Shown here piece by piece: positions 17,473 through 26,149 of a stretch of 64,000 nucleotides of DNA. The first letter of the stretch is position 1. Each line of letters begins with the position of its first letter. Origin of the DNA: Natronosalvus amylolyticus (GTDB lineage Archaea > Halobacteriota > Halobacteria > Halobacteriales > Natrialbaceae). Position numbers and translations under genes: made by a program. The stretch spans positions 124,001 through 188,000 of the forward strand of contig NZ_CP101160.1 in assembly GCF_024298845.1 (NCBI RefSeq), given 5' to 3'. The notes beneath the pieces were generated by a model. It searched no databases, was not told where the DNA came from, and saw nothing but the letters and a program-made list of their open reading frames with translations.

Positions 17473-18240
17473 ATGAATGAGACGGACCGTCTCCGCGAGT
17501 TTAGGTTTACGTTGAGGTATAAAAAAGGGGAAGACCTAGTTTCTGACATGTTTCACAACCACTCTAATCTCCGTGCCCTGACAATCGACCTCACGACTGG
17601 CAAAAGATCATTTGTGCGACTCGTTCAACTTACGGGTCCGCCAGAAGTGACTGATCGTCTCCAAACGATGCTCGAGGACCGTGACTACCTTCCGCGAGAG
17701 ATTGGATCACAAGAATGCTGTGGGTCGAGCACCTCCTATCGGCTCGAGTGTGCTCCGAGGAAGCGATTGATATACGTCTACGTCGAAGACATCTGTGACT
17801 GTGAGTGTATTTATAATATTGCTTCGGAACATCTCCAACGGGGTACGATTATGGAACGAAGGCAATACGCTAGCCGGGAACAATGGCGTCTATTGATGCG
17901 GTCCGATGAGGGGGTCGGTACAATGTTCGAGCACATCGACGCTTCCTGTCGTGACGGTGTCACCGTTGAAGCTAATCAACTCGGAGAGGTAACGGAGTGG
18001 CACGGAAATGCCTTTGTCGATGATGAATTGACCGGTTCACAACGTGAGGCAATCACACAGGCAGCAGCCAGAGGATACTACGAAAGACCTCGTCAAGTTA
18101 CGGTTGAAGAACTCTCCACCGAACTAGGTGTCCCAAAGTCGACGCTCTCATATCGGCTTCGAATGGCCGGATCCAAACTCGTTAAACGATATCTGGATCG
18201 GCACTCAGAAGTTGATAGTGACGAGGCATTGGGTAATTGA
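17473..18240 (+). CDS. HTH_10 (bacterio-opsin-activator type) transcription regulator
   Basis: 255 residues from the ATG at 17473; a longer TTG-started frame from 17389 has no support. The C-terminal ~55 residues (LTGSQREAITQAAARGYYERPR, then ELSTELGVPKSTLSYRLR) are the HTH_10 domain. The N-terminal ~150 residues are a ligand-type region with a Cys cluster: CC in SQECCGSST and C-C-C in DICDCECIY. Such a cysteine group beside sulfide-oxidation genes suggests sulfur or redox sensing. It stands between the IS6 element and the convergent cydB, so it may control the cyd/sqr cluster or the dioxygenase operon. Confidence 0.85.
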   Translation: MNETDRLREFRFTLRYKKGEDLVSDMFHNHSNLRALTIDLTTGKRSFVRLVQLTGPPEVTDRLQTMLEDRDYLPREIGSQECCGSSTSYRLECAPRKRLIYVYVEDICDCECIYNIASEHLQRGTIMERRQYASREQWRLLMRSDEGVGTMFEHIDASCRDGVTVEANQLGEVTEWHGNAFVDDELTGSQREAITQAAARGYYERPRQVTVEELSTELGVPKSTLSYRLRMAGSKLVKRYLDRHSEVDSDEALGN

Positions 18241-18411
18241 TCATATCATCCAATGACGTGTTTGGACAGGTGCCAAATGTGATCAGTTGCTCTGGTTGGC
18301 GGCACTGAAATGTTGTGGCCATTCTGATATATGGTGCGAGTGCATACCCGAACCTTCAGGCACGGGTCGAGCGGCAGGAATTCTGTTGCAGCGTTTCAAT
18401 GGTGGTGTCCA

Positions 18412-19467
18412 TCAGTCAGGGGTCCCATATCCTTCATCGTCTTCAATTGGTCCCGAGAACACCGAGTACAGATATTTAAAATATATCAGTACGAGGGCAA
18501 GCACAGGTACGACAACGATCGTTAGCACATTGAGCGCGAGTGGTGAGATGATAGCTTCGCGAACGGTCTGTCCGGTTGCAGGGTAGATAACCGGGTACAA
18601 GAGGATGGCCACGAGTATCATAAGTGCAGCGGCAACTCCAGCAGTGGCTGCAAACCACCTAACGACCTCGCCTCTCTCAGCAGCAACTACTCCAGCTACC
18701 AGCAGCACCACTGTTGCGACGACGACTACTACAACGGGGATCGAAACCAGCGTTTCACGAACGCCGAGTGGATCGGTGACGATGACGATTGTGAGCAACA
18801 GGACTATAGCACTTAGATACCCCAGACTCGCGTAAATCCCATACGAGGCCATCTCCCTGCGAAGATCATTGGTCGTCTTCATCCCGAGGTAGGCTGCACC
18901 GGACGACAGCGACAGGAACACGATCGCTACACCGGTCATTACACTCGGCAAGCTGATCATTCCCGTCCCGAACACCCAGCTTCCAGTGAGAGTGCCGATG
19001 AAAAACGGGGATGCGATGCTACCGATGACGAACCCACGGTCACACGCACGTTGCCAGGACGGGTCATCGCGTTGTTCTCGGAGTTCCGGCGTGACGCCAC
19101 GTAGCAGCAATGAGAACACGATTGCAAAAATCAGTAAGTAATGGTCACTCAACAACGACGCATATACCGATGGAAACGCCGCAAACAGTATTGTTCCGAA
19201 CGCGACGAGCCATACCTCGTTAGCGTCCCAGACAGGACCGAACGCGGCGAGTAATGTCTCGCGATCTTGAACTTCTTTACGTGTTGCGTAGAGTATCCCG
19301 ATTCCAAAGTCAAACCCGTCGAGGAACACATACATAGTCAGTGTGAACAACAGGATACCGAACCAGAATTCGGGAAGCCACGGTAGCAAATATCTGTCGA
19401 TTGGTACGACTGGTCCAAACAGTACGTGGCCGTCAAAACTCGACCCGTGTACCAGAGTGCTCATCAT
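18412..19467 (-). CDS. cydB: Cytochrome bd-type quinol oxidase subunit II (second set)
   Basis: About 352 residues from the ATG at 19467; a longer frame from 19569 overlaps cydA and is not favoured. It has many hydrophobic helices and the CydB hallmarks near the start: GFDFGIGILY, AAFGPVWDANEVWLV and LLRGVTPELR. Four bases separate it from the upstream cydA. The product would form the heterodimer with CydA, which reduces O2 with quinol. This is the last gene of the minus-strand series sqr, DUF1641, cydA, cydB. Confidence 0.9.
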   Translation of the reverse strand: MMSTLVHGSSFDGHVLFGPVVPIDRYLLPWLPEFWFGILLFTLTMYVFLDGFDFGIGILYATRKEVQDRETLLAAFGPVWDANEVWLVAFGTILFAAFPSVYASLLSDHYLLIFAIVFSLLLRGVTPELREQRDDPSWQRACDRGFVIGSIASPFFIGTLTGSWVFGTGMISLPSVMTGVAIVFLSLSSGAAYLGMKTTNDLRREMASYGIYASLGYLSAIVLLLTIVIVTDPLGVRETLVSIPVVVVVVATVVLLVAGVVAAERGEVVRWFAATAGVAAALMILVAILLYPVIYPATGQTVREAIISPLALNVLTIVVVPVLALVLIYFKYLYSVFSGPIEDDEGYGTPD

Positions 19468-19471
19468 TGTA

Positions 19472-20914
19472 TTAGACCTCCCCGGAGCCACCTGCTGTTG
19501 ACTCAGTTGACTTCTCACTAGCAGTGCGCTCGAGTTCGTCTCGCTGGACTCGCTCGAGTTCATCATCAATTATCCATTTCATCACATGAAGAAAAACGAC
19601 CACGAGTATCGTATACACGATCGCAAATGCGGTCAACGAGACTGTCACCTGTGTCGATGTTAGCGTCTGGGAGACCCCCTCGCTGGTCAGTTGAACGTCC
19701 TGGATAATCCATGGCTGACGGCCGATTTCGGTGACGTACCAGCCAACGATGGTCGCGACAAAACCAAGCGGAATCGATGCCATCAGCGCTTTCAAATGCC
19801 AGCTACGTTCGTAGAGTCCCCCCTTTCGAATTCGGTAGACACTCCACAGTCCGAGCGCAATAAACCAGAATCCAAGAAATACCATCGTCCGGAAAGACCA
19901 AAAGACGTACGCGACAGGTGGATTCTTCACATCGAACTCCTCGAGGCCGTAGACCACACCTGTTGGATCAGCCTCGGCCAGAATCGATGTCAGATACGGA
20001 ATACTGATCGTAAACAAATCTTCGGCCCGCGGGTCCGTGATATCCGCAAGGTTCCGTGGAAATGCTAGCAGATGCAAGGGTGCCCCCTCTTTCGTTTCGT
20101 AGAGTGCCTCCATCGCGGCGAATTTCATCGGTTGTGTCTGGACGACGTGGCGGGTATACATGTCGCCATGGATTACCTGGAATATCGAGGTGATCGCGAG
20201 GACGCCGACCGAGAGTTTGAGTGTCCCGCGCCAGGGCTCGCTCTCGGGATTCGCCCATACGAAGTAGGCTGCAACACCGGCGACCAACAGCGTCACCGAT
20301 ATGATTGCGGCATTTTGCATGTGGACGTACATCCAGAACAATCGCGGCGGGAAGTAGGCCGCGAGTGGATCCGTGAGTACGACTCCTGCCACGCCGTTGT
20401 CTTCGACGAGTTCGTATCCCTGTGGTGTTTGCATCCAGGAGTTGACAATGAGTATCCAGAACGCTGACAGCCATGCGCCGATCATCACCAGCACTGACGA
20501 GAGAACGTAGACCCGGTCGCTGACTCGGTCACGTCCGAACAACAGGATGCCGAGAAAAACGGCCTCGAGGAAGAAGGCCATTGTCGACTCGAATGCGAGT
20601 GGGCCGCCGATCAACTCGCCAGCAAACTCGGAGAACTCCGGAAAGTTGGTCCCGAACTGGAAGCTCATCGGAATCCCCGTTGCGGTCCCCATAACGAAAC
20701 CAATCGCGAATACTTTTGTCCAGAACGAGCGTAACCGTTTGTACTTTTTTTCACCGGTCGAAACCTCCTTCCAGGTAAAATAGACGATGTAGGGTGCAAG
20801 CCCGACCGAAAGGGCTGCAAAGACGATATGGACCGACAATGTGCCGCCGAATTGAATACGACTGCCTACCTCGGGGTCGATCAAGAGTGGGTCGATTATG
20901 AGTGAATCGAACAT
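19472..20914 (-). CDS. cydA: Cytochrome bd-type quinol oxidase subunit I (second set)
   Basis: 480 residues, starting at the ATG at 20914. Family markers include the N-terminal RIQFGGTLSVHIVFAA (His29 as a candidate haem ligand), GIPMSFQFGTN, WMYVHMQNAA with a second His, and GRQPWIIQ. The Q-loop is short (KFAAMEALYET), as in the short-loop bd oxidases. A charged Glu/Ser-rich C-terminal tail lies in the cytoplasm. It follows the DUF1641 gene by 91 bp. bd oxidases are known to resist sulfide, which fits their pairing here with SQR. Confidence 0.92.
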   Translation of the reverse strand: MFDSLIIDPLLIDPEVGSRIQFGGTLSVHIVFAALSVGLAPYIVYFTWKEVSTGEKKYKRLRSFWTKVFAIGFVMGTATGIPMSFQFGTNFPEFSEFAGELIGGPLAFESTMAFFLEAVFLGILLFGRDRVSDRVYVLSSVLVMIGAWLSAFWILIVNSWMQTPQGYELVEDNGVAGVVLTDPLAAYFPPRLFWMYVHMQNAAIISVTLLVAGVAAYFVWANPESEPWRGTLKLSVGVLAITSIFQVIHGDMYTRHVVQTQPMKFAAMEALYETKEGAPLHLLAFPRNLADITDPRAEDLFTISIPYLTSILAEADPTGVVYGLEEFDVKNPPVAYVFWSFRTMVFLGFWFIALGLWSVYRIRKGGLYERSWHLKALMASIPLGFVATIVGWYVTEIGRQPWIIQDVQLTSEGVSQTLTSTQVTVSLTAFAIVYTILVVVFLHVMKWIIDDELERVQRDELERTASEKSTESTAGGSGEV

Positions 20915-21005
20915 CTAACGTTGTCACCTCACTGTGTCTATGCGTTCTCGCTTGACAACTATCTGTTCTCGTCTCATTTTCCGTTGGTTGATCGTGTTCT
21001 CGAAT

Positions 21006-21596
21006 TCATTCGATCCCCTCGTACTGCTGTTGTAGGTCCTCACCTGTCGAACGGGTGACTGCGATGAGAAAACCGAGGCCCCGTTGGACGTTCGGGTCGC
21101 GAAGTGCACGGACGAGTCCGATGATGCCCATCCGTCCCGTCGAGCCGTTCGCACCTTCACCGATTCCGTTCATTAGCGCCTGGATGCCGACGACCGTGTC
21201 CGGATTCGCCGTCGTATCTGCAATCTCGCCAAGCGAACTCCCCAACTCACTAACGGACATGATGATATCGTCATCGACCGCGGCGGCGAGCAAGGATACC
21301 GTGTTGGCAAGACCGACAAGCGTCTCCAGGTCACCGTCTCTTTCGAGTTGCACAACCCGCTCGAGGCCGTTGGCCAGTTCGCCGGTGTTGTCTTCGACCA
21401 CCTGATTCAGTCGGTCCTTCTCGCCCGTTATGTCTTTAGCGGCCGTGGTGTCACTGGATGTCGTTGTCCTGTCGAGTAACTTCTCAGTGTGCCCATGCTG
21501 GTGAACGAACGTGGCTACCGCCTCGGGATCTGACTTGATGGCATCGATGAGACGCCGTTCGGTCGCTTCTCTCTCGGTGACTGTGTCGTCTGTCAT
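21006..21596 (-). CDS. DUF1641-type SQR partner protein (second set)
   Basis: 196 residues. The signature GRMGIIGLVRALRDPNVQRG near the C-terminus matches the end of the protein at 10444-11295. The N-terminal repeat region is reduced to one unit (LANGLERVVQLERDGDLETL). It starts 2 bp after the stop of the upstream sqr, so the two are coupled. A Thr/Asp-rich linker (DRTTTSSDTTAAKD) precedes the domain. Same role as the larger paralogue, presumably helping SQR; mechanism unknown. Confidence 0.85.
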   Translation of the reverse strand: MTDDTVTEREATERRLIDAIKSDPEAVATFVHQHGHTEKLLDRTTTSSDTTAAKDITGEKDRLNQVVEDNTGELANGLERVVQLERDGDLETLVGLANTVSLLAAAVDDDIIMSVSELGSSLGEIADTTANPDTVVGIQALMNGIGEGANGSTGRMGIIGLVRALRDPNVQRGLGFLIAVTRSTGEDLQQQYEGIE

Positions 21597-21598
21597 AT

Positions 21599-22759
21599 TC
21601 AGAGTAACCCTCGAGCAGTTAGCCAGTAGGATTCGTTGTACGCGAGCTTTGCCAGGTGCACGAACTGTGAGGGTGGCCGGACAACTGGTTCCTCGTCGTA
21701 GCCAAACGAGACGAACGTAGCCTTTTCAAGACCGGTTTCGACGAAACAGAGCGTCTTGCCGTCGTATGTCGCTGTTGGCGGCTGACCATGGACCTCACTC
21801 CGGATTCTCTCGGCGACGACTCCGGCCTGATAATGTGCAGCGCTCCCGGCTTTGCTTGTCGGGACGTCGGTGATGTCCCCGAGTGCATATACGTGGTCTG
21901 CATGTGTCGCCTCGAGCGTGTGCTTGTCGACCTCGATCCACTGGTGGCCGAGCTCTGCTCGCTCGACGAGAGGACCACCAGCGTGTGGCGGTATCGTCAC
22001 GAGGAGGTCATAATTGAGGGTCCGGCCGTTCCCTGCAACGAGTTGTTTTTCATCTGACTCGGCTGATTCGACTTCGAACGACGTCTCGACTGCGATGTCT
22101 CGCTCCTCGAACAGTGGCCTCACCCAGTCAGCGATAGCCTGTTTGCCGTGAACATCTTCGAGTGGGTACGTGTAGGTGATTTCGATGTCGTCCCGATACC
22201 CTCGATCGCGGAACCACTCGTCGGCGATAAGAACGAACTCAATCGGTGCTGCGGGGCACATGTGTGGCATTCCAGCGGTACTCGAGACCAGGTGTCCCGA
22301 CGTGAACGTGGCGAGTTCGTCACGGAGCGCTTCGGCTGCCGTTGCACTATAGAAGTGATGTACACTATCCTCCAGTCCGTCGATCGTCTCCGGAACGAGC
22401 CTTGCACCGATCGCGATGACGAGGTAGTCGTACCTGAGCGGTTCACTGCCACTCTCAAATGTGAGCCGTTTCGAGTCAGTATCGATATCCGAGACGTGCT
22501 CTAGTCGAACCTCGACCTGTCTGTCGAGTAACTCCTGGTGTGGCCGACGGCTGTTGGCCACTTTTTTCCTATTGAACGCGACGTATAAGAAGAGTGGCTT
22601 GTACACGTGTTCGAGGGTATCGGTGACGAGGGCCAATTCGATGTTCCCATCCGCCAGTCCGTCCTCTAACGCTGTTGAGAGTTTGTTCAAGACGACCGTG
22701 CCACCAGTTCCACCACCGATGACGACGACTCGTTGAACACCTGTTGGATCCGTCACCAT
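21599..22759 (-). CDS. sqr: Sulfide:quinone oxidoreductase-like flavoprotein (second set)
   Basis: 386 residues from the ATG at 22759; an ATG at 22795 in frame would add 12 residues. It has the FAD motif GGGTGGTVVLNKL, LVIAIGARLVPE and VYALGDITDVPTSK. The redox cysteines are Cys168 (HMCPAAP) and a second in KTLCFVETG. It aligns in layout with the protein at 9270-10442 but is clearly divergent, so the two are not a recent duplication. The C-terminus is amphipathic (VHLAKLAYNESYWL). It heads the minus-strand series leading to cydAB. Confidence 0.87.
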   Translation of the reverse strand: MVTDPTGVQRVVVIGGGTGGTVVLNKLSTALEDGLADGNIELALVTDTLEHVYKPLFLYVAFNRKKVANSRRPHQELLDRQVEVRLEHVSDIDTDSKRLTFESGSEPLRYDYLVIAIGARLVPETIDGLEDSVHHFYSATAAEALRDELATFTSGHLVSSTAGMPHMCPAAPIEFVLIADEWFRDRGYRDDIEITYTYPLEDVHGKQAIADWVRPLFEERDIAVETSFEVESAESDEKQLVAGNGRTLNYDLLVTIPPHAGGPLVERAELGHQWIEVDKHTLEATHADHVYALGDITDVPTSKAGSAAHYQAGVVAERIRSEVHGQPPTATYDGKTLCFVETGLEKATFVSFGYDEEPVVRPPSQFVHLAKLAYNESYWLTARGLL

Positions 22760-23023
22760 CTGTATCAGGCGAAGAACTGACCGGGTTTTGAGCAATTAGT
22801 CATTCGAGTAATCGAAAACCTGTTGCGTTCCATGGTACTGTCCCCCACTCCGAATCTAATAAAGATGGCACAATAATAGCATATGTCCTGAAAATCGGCT
22901 TTTCAGATATGCCTCCATTCAGGCCCCTTCTACAGGAGAGCAGGTCAAGTCTCTCGGGATTTGATTCCGATGCGAATCAAATTGGGGCTAACGGTTAATA
23001 CTCTCCAGGGTGTTCCAGCCAGC

Positions 23024-23281
23024 ATGGAAACAGAGCAAGCGACCTCGTGTAAGTCCTGTGGCGAACCCCTCGAGGCGAGAGCAAGCGCGTGTCTAGAATG
23101 CGGGAATGCGCCCAAGCGAGTAGTGAGAAAGCGTGGAGCGTTAGTTCTCTTTGGTGGGGTTCCGTTATTTTTCATTAACCCACCAGTTGGGTTCATTCTG
23201 GCCATTACGGGTATTTTCATTGTATTTGGCTCGTGGTTCGTCTCAGCGACGACTCACAGTGCGGCCACACCATCGGAATGA
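23024..23281 (+). CDS. Zinc-ribbon membrane protein, two helices
   Basis: 85 residues from the ATG at 23024, with TTAATAC-type TATA at about 22995. Residues ~8-27 carry CxxC...CxxC (CKSCGEP then CLECGN), a zinc ribbon. After a basic stretch (KRVVRKRG) come two hydrophobic helices. Small zinc-ribbon/two-helix proteins are common in haloarchaea and usually uncharacterised. The long upstream frame from 22961 is not supported by the promoter. Confidence 0.7.
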   Translation: METEQATSCKSCGEPLEARASACLECGNAPKRVVRKRGALVLFGGVPLFFINPPVGFILAITGIFIVFGSWFVSATTHSAATPSE

Positions 23282-23290
23282 CGAATATAC

Positions 23291-23368
23291 AGTAACCAGT
23301 GATACGATTCACACACCGACCACGACGCTGTCATACGATAGTATGTACACTGAATTTCACTGGCTAAT
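23291..23368. repeat. Family A palindromic repeat, copy 5
   Basis: Arms AGTAACCAGTGATA (23291-23304) and TTTCACTGGCTAAT (23355-23368), two or three mismatches from copy 1. It begins 10 bp after the stop of the zinc-ribbon gene. Confidence 0.7.
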
Positions 23369-23685
23369 GAGTTCGGTAAACCTCTAATCGTGCATCTATT
23401 TCGCTCATTCCTCCGCAATTAAGCCCTTGCCTGAAGACGCGGAAAGCTTGCACTATATGTCAATAAAGTATAAGCATCTATATTATGAGTTGGCTACCAT
23501 AGAATTATTCACAGTGAATATCTCACTGTTGATCTTCGAAAAAGATAGTGTATTTTTTCGAGACTATTATCGAACACCGGCCAGTGAATAATAGATGTAT
23601 TGGTTTGATGGTCGAAACTTGGACATAGACGAAGTGCTCCTTACCTTCGCTGAAACCCATCTCTGCATATATCTGGTGACAATAG
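23369..23685. other. AT-rich promoter region upstream of cydA
   Basis: Contains ATTCA-cag-TGAAT (23508-23520) and other short dyads, and a TATA-like ATATATC at 23666-23672. The TATA position would put the transcription start at about 23692-23698, just after the first ATG. No gene seen. Confidence 0.45.
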
Positions 23686-25161
23686 ATGCACCTTAGTGAA
23701 ACGCTGCCAACAATTGATGCCGTACTGATGGTTTTGATAACCGAACTATGGCCGATACTCACATTTCTCTCACCTGAACTCGCCAGTCGTATTCAGTTTG
23801 GATGGGCAATCACAATTCACATCATTTTTGCGTCGCTCTCTGTCGGACTTGCGCCGTTTCTGGTTTATTTCACCGTCCAAGAAGTTCGAACTGGCGAGCA
23901 ACGATACGCACGACTCCGAGCGTTCTGGACAAAGATCTTCGCGGTCGGTTTCATCATGGGGACCGTGACCGGCATTCCGATGGGATTTATGTTCGGGACC
24001 AATTTCGCCGCGTTTTCCAAGACTGCTGGGGAACTGATTGGGGGCCCGCTCTCATTCGAAGCCAAGATGGCCTTCTTCCTCGAGGCGGTTTTTCTCGGCG
24101 TCCTGTTGTTTGGTCGTGAACGGGTGTCAGATCGGTTTTACGCCTTCTCATCGTTTATGGTTGCACTCGGTGCCTGGCTCTCGGCGTTCTGGATCTTGGT
24201 CGTCAACTCCTGGATGCAGACACCGCGCGGCTACGAAATCGTAATGGAAGAGGGCGTCCCGATCGCTGAACTCACCGATCCGCTGGCGGCATTTTTCAAT
24301 CCACGCTTCCCGTGGATGTACGTCCACATGCAGAACGCTGCTGTCATCTCTGTTACGTTGCTAATTGCGGGCATTGCAGCCTATTTCGTCTGGAAGAATC
24401 GTGACAGTGATGTTTGGAAAACTGCACTTCGGGTGGCCGTTGTCGTCCTCTTCTTGACGTCGATGTTCCAGGCCGTTCATGGTGACATGTATGGTCGCCA
24501 CGTTGCCGAAACCCAGCCTCACAAGTTCGCTGCGATGGAGGCGCATTACGAGACAGGAGCTGCGGACTTACACATCGTTGCCATTCCAATGGATTTTGAA
24601 GCGATTACTGACCCTCGAGCCGACAACCTTTACACAATAAGCATTCCCCACTTCGCCTCGTTCCTTGCTAGCGGTGGTGATCCGAACGCTGAAGTAATTG
24701 GACTCAACGATTTTGAGTACGATTCCCCACCAGTAGCCTGGGTGTTCTGGTCGTTTCGGGCGATGGTTGGACTTGGCTTTTGGTTCATCGCACTCGGTGG
24801 CTGGGGGACTTATCGCTTATGGAAGGGAGGTATCGCTCACGATGATCGACTTCTGAAAGCACTAATGATCTCCTCACCGCTTGGTTTTGTTGCCCTGATC
24901 ACTGGCTGGTACGTCGCCGAAATCGGCCGTCAGCCCTGGATTATTCAAGGTGTCCTCAAAACGTCTGACGGTGTCTCTCCACCATTGACAGGGACTGAAG
25001 CAACACTGACACTAATCGCGTTCGTCGTTGGATACATCTTATTAATCGGTGTTTTCCTTCACATATTGAGACGGATTGTCAACGAGGAGGCTCAACGACA
25101 CGAAGTTGGCATTGACGAGGACGATCAAATCGATTCACCTGGGGTGCCCGCAGATGACTGA
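23686..25161 (+). CDS. cydA: Cytochrome bd-type quinol oxidase subunit I (first set)
   Basis: 491 residues from the first ATG. Because the TATA box lies only ~17 bp upstream, the ATG at 23728 may be the true start (477 residues, matching the paralogue's N-terminus). It shows RIQFGWAITIHIIFAS, GIPMGFMFGTNF, WMYVHMQNAA, HKFAAMEAHYET and GRQPWIIQ, the subunit I markers with a short Q-loop. It is close to the minus-strand paralogue over its whole length. Its stop overlaps the cydB start, so the two are co-translated. Confidence 0.92.
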   Translation: MHLSETLPTIDAVLMVLITELWPILTFLSPELASRIQFGWAITIHIIFASLSVGLAPFLVYFTVQEVRTGEQRYARLRAFWTKIFAVGFIMGTVTGIPMGFMFGTNFAAFSKTAGELIGGPLSFEAKMAFFLEAVFLGVLLFGRERVSDRFYAFSSFMVALGAWLSAFWILVVNSWMQTPRGYEIVMEEGVPIAELTDPLAAFFNPRFPWMYVHMQNAAVISVTLLIAGIAAYFVWKNRDSDVWKTALRVAVVVLFLTSMFQAVHGDMYGRHVAETQPHKFAAMEAHYETGAADLHIVAIPMDFEAITDPRADNLYTISIPHFASFLASGGDPNAEVIGLNDFEYDSPPVAWVFWSFRAMVGLGFWFIALGGWGTYRLWKGGIAHDDRLLKALMISSPLGFVALITGWYVAEIGRQPWIIQGVLKTSDGVSPPLTGTEATLTLIAFVVGYILLIGVFLHILRRIVNEEAQRHEVGIDEDDQIDSPGVPADD

Positions 25162-26149
25162 TATGTTTTCAGACACGGCATACATCCTCGATTCGCTCCC
25201 AGAACTGTGGTTCGGACTTGTCGTTTTCTCTCTAGGTGTCTATATCCTGCTCGATGGGTTTGATTTCGGGCTCGGTATCCTGTACGCTGAAGCTGACGAA
25301 TCAGAACGAGTTCTCATGCTCGCCGCGTTTGGCCCATTGTGGAAAGCAAACGAGGTGTGGCTCGTCCTCTTCGGGACGGTCTTGTTCGCCAGTTTTCCGG
25401 CTGTCTATGCCAACATACTCTCACGACATTACTTGTTGGTGTTCGCGATAATATTCGCACTCTCGCTCCGTGGGCTCGGTTCGAAACTCAGGGAGGAACG
25501 AGACGACGAGCTGTGGGTTACGTTCTGGGACGGCTGTTTCGTTGCTGGGAGTGCGTTTTCGCCGTTTCTCCTTGGTATGTTTGTCGCTAGCTGGATCCTC
25601 GGTGAACAGTCGGCACTCGCGGCGGGTCCGATGGTAGTCGGACTGACTGTCGTGGCGCTTACTGTCGTTCTTGGAAGTGCTTTCCTCGGCGTCAAAACTC
25701 GAGAAACTCTTCGTGATAGAGTCGTCAAGCGCGGACAGTTGGCTACAGGGGCTTACGTTCTCTTGTTTGTGACAACGGCAATCGTATTGTTCAGTCAATA
25801 CCCTGATATACGGGCTGACCTGTTATCTAAATCGACAGCGATGATCGTTCTAGTAACATTGTTCTTCGCCATCGCTAACATTGTTACAACGTTACGAGAA
25901 CGCTATCATGGGTCTTTCCTAGCGGCATCTGGTCTTGCTGCTACGTTAGTCGTCTTCATTGCGACCTTGTTGTACCCATGGATTGATCCTGCTGCGGGCT
26001 TGATGATTAATGATGCCATCGTCTCTCCGCTCCCACTCAATATAACGTCCATATTTGCGGTAATCTTTATACCGATCATCATCGGCTATTTCGTCTTTCT
26101 ATACTCGTTGTTTAGCGGACCAGCTACTTCGGACCAACATTACAGCTAA
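25154..26149 (+). CDS. cydB: Cytochrome bd-type quinol oxidase subunit II (first set)
   Basis: 331 residues from the ATG at 25154, which overlaps the cydA stop by 8 bp. The longer frame from 25076 lies inside cydA and is rejected. Markers: LLDGFDFGLGILY, AAFGPLWKANEVWLVLFG, SLRGLGSKLREERDD. It has about eight to nine membrane helices. Downstream is a long AT-rich gene-poor stretch, so this ends the island. Confidence 0.9.
   Translation: MTDMFSDTAYILDSLPELWFGLVVFSLGVYILLDGFDFGLGILYAEADESERVLMLAAFGPLWKANEVWLVLFGTVLFASFPAVYANILSRHYLLVFAIIFALSLRGLGSKLREERDDELWVTFWDGCFVAGSAFSPFLLGMFVASWILGEQSALAAGPMVVGLTVVALTVVLGSAFLGVKTRETLRDRVVKRGQLATGAYVLLFVTTAIVLFSQYPDIRADLLSKSTAMIVLVTLFFAIANIVTTLRERYHGSFLAASGLAATLVVFIATLLYPWIDPAAGLMINDAIVSPLPLNITSIFAVIFIPIIIGYFVFLYSLFSGPATSDQHYS

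Noticed and set aside
25076-25153. Longer cydB start giving 26 extra residues
   Set aside because: It lies inside cydA in another frame and the residues are unlike any CydB start.
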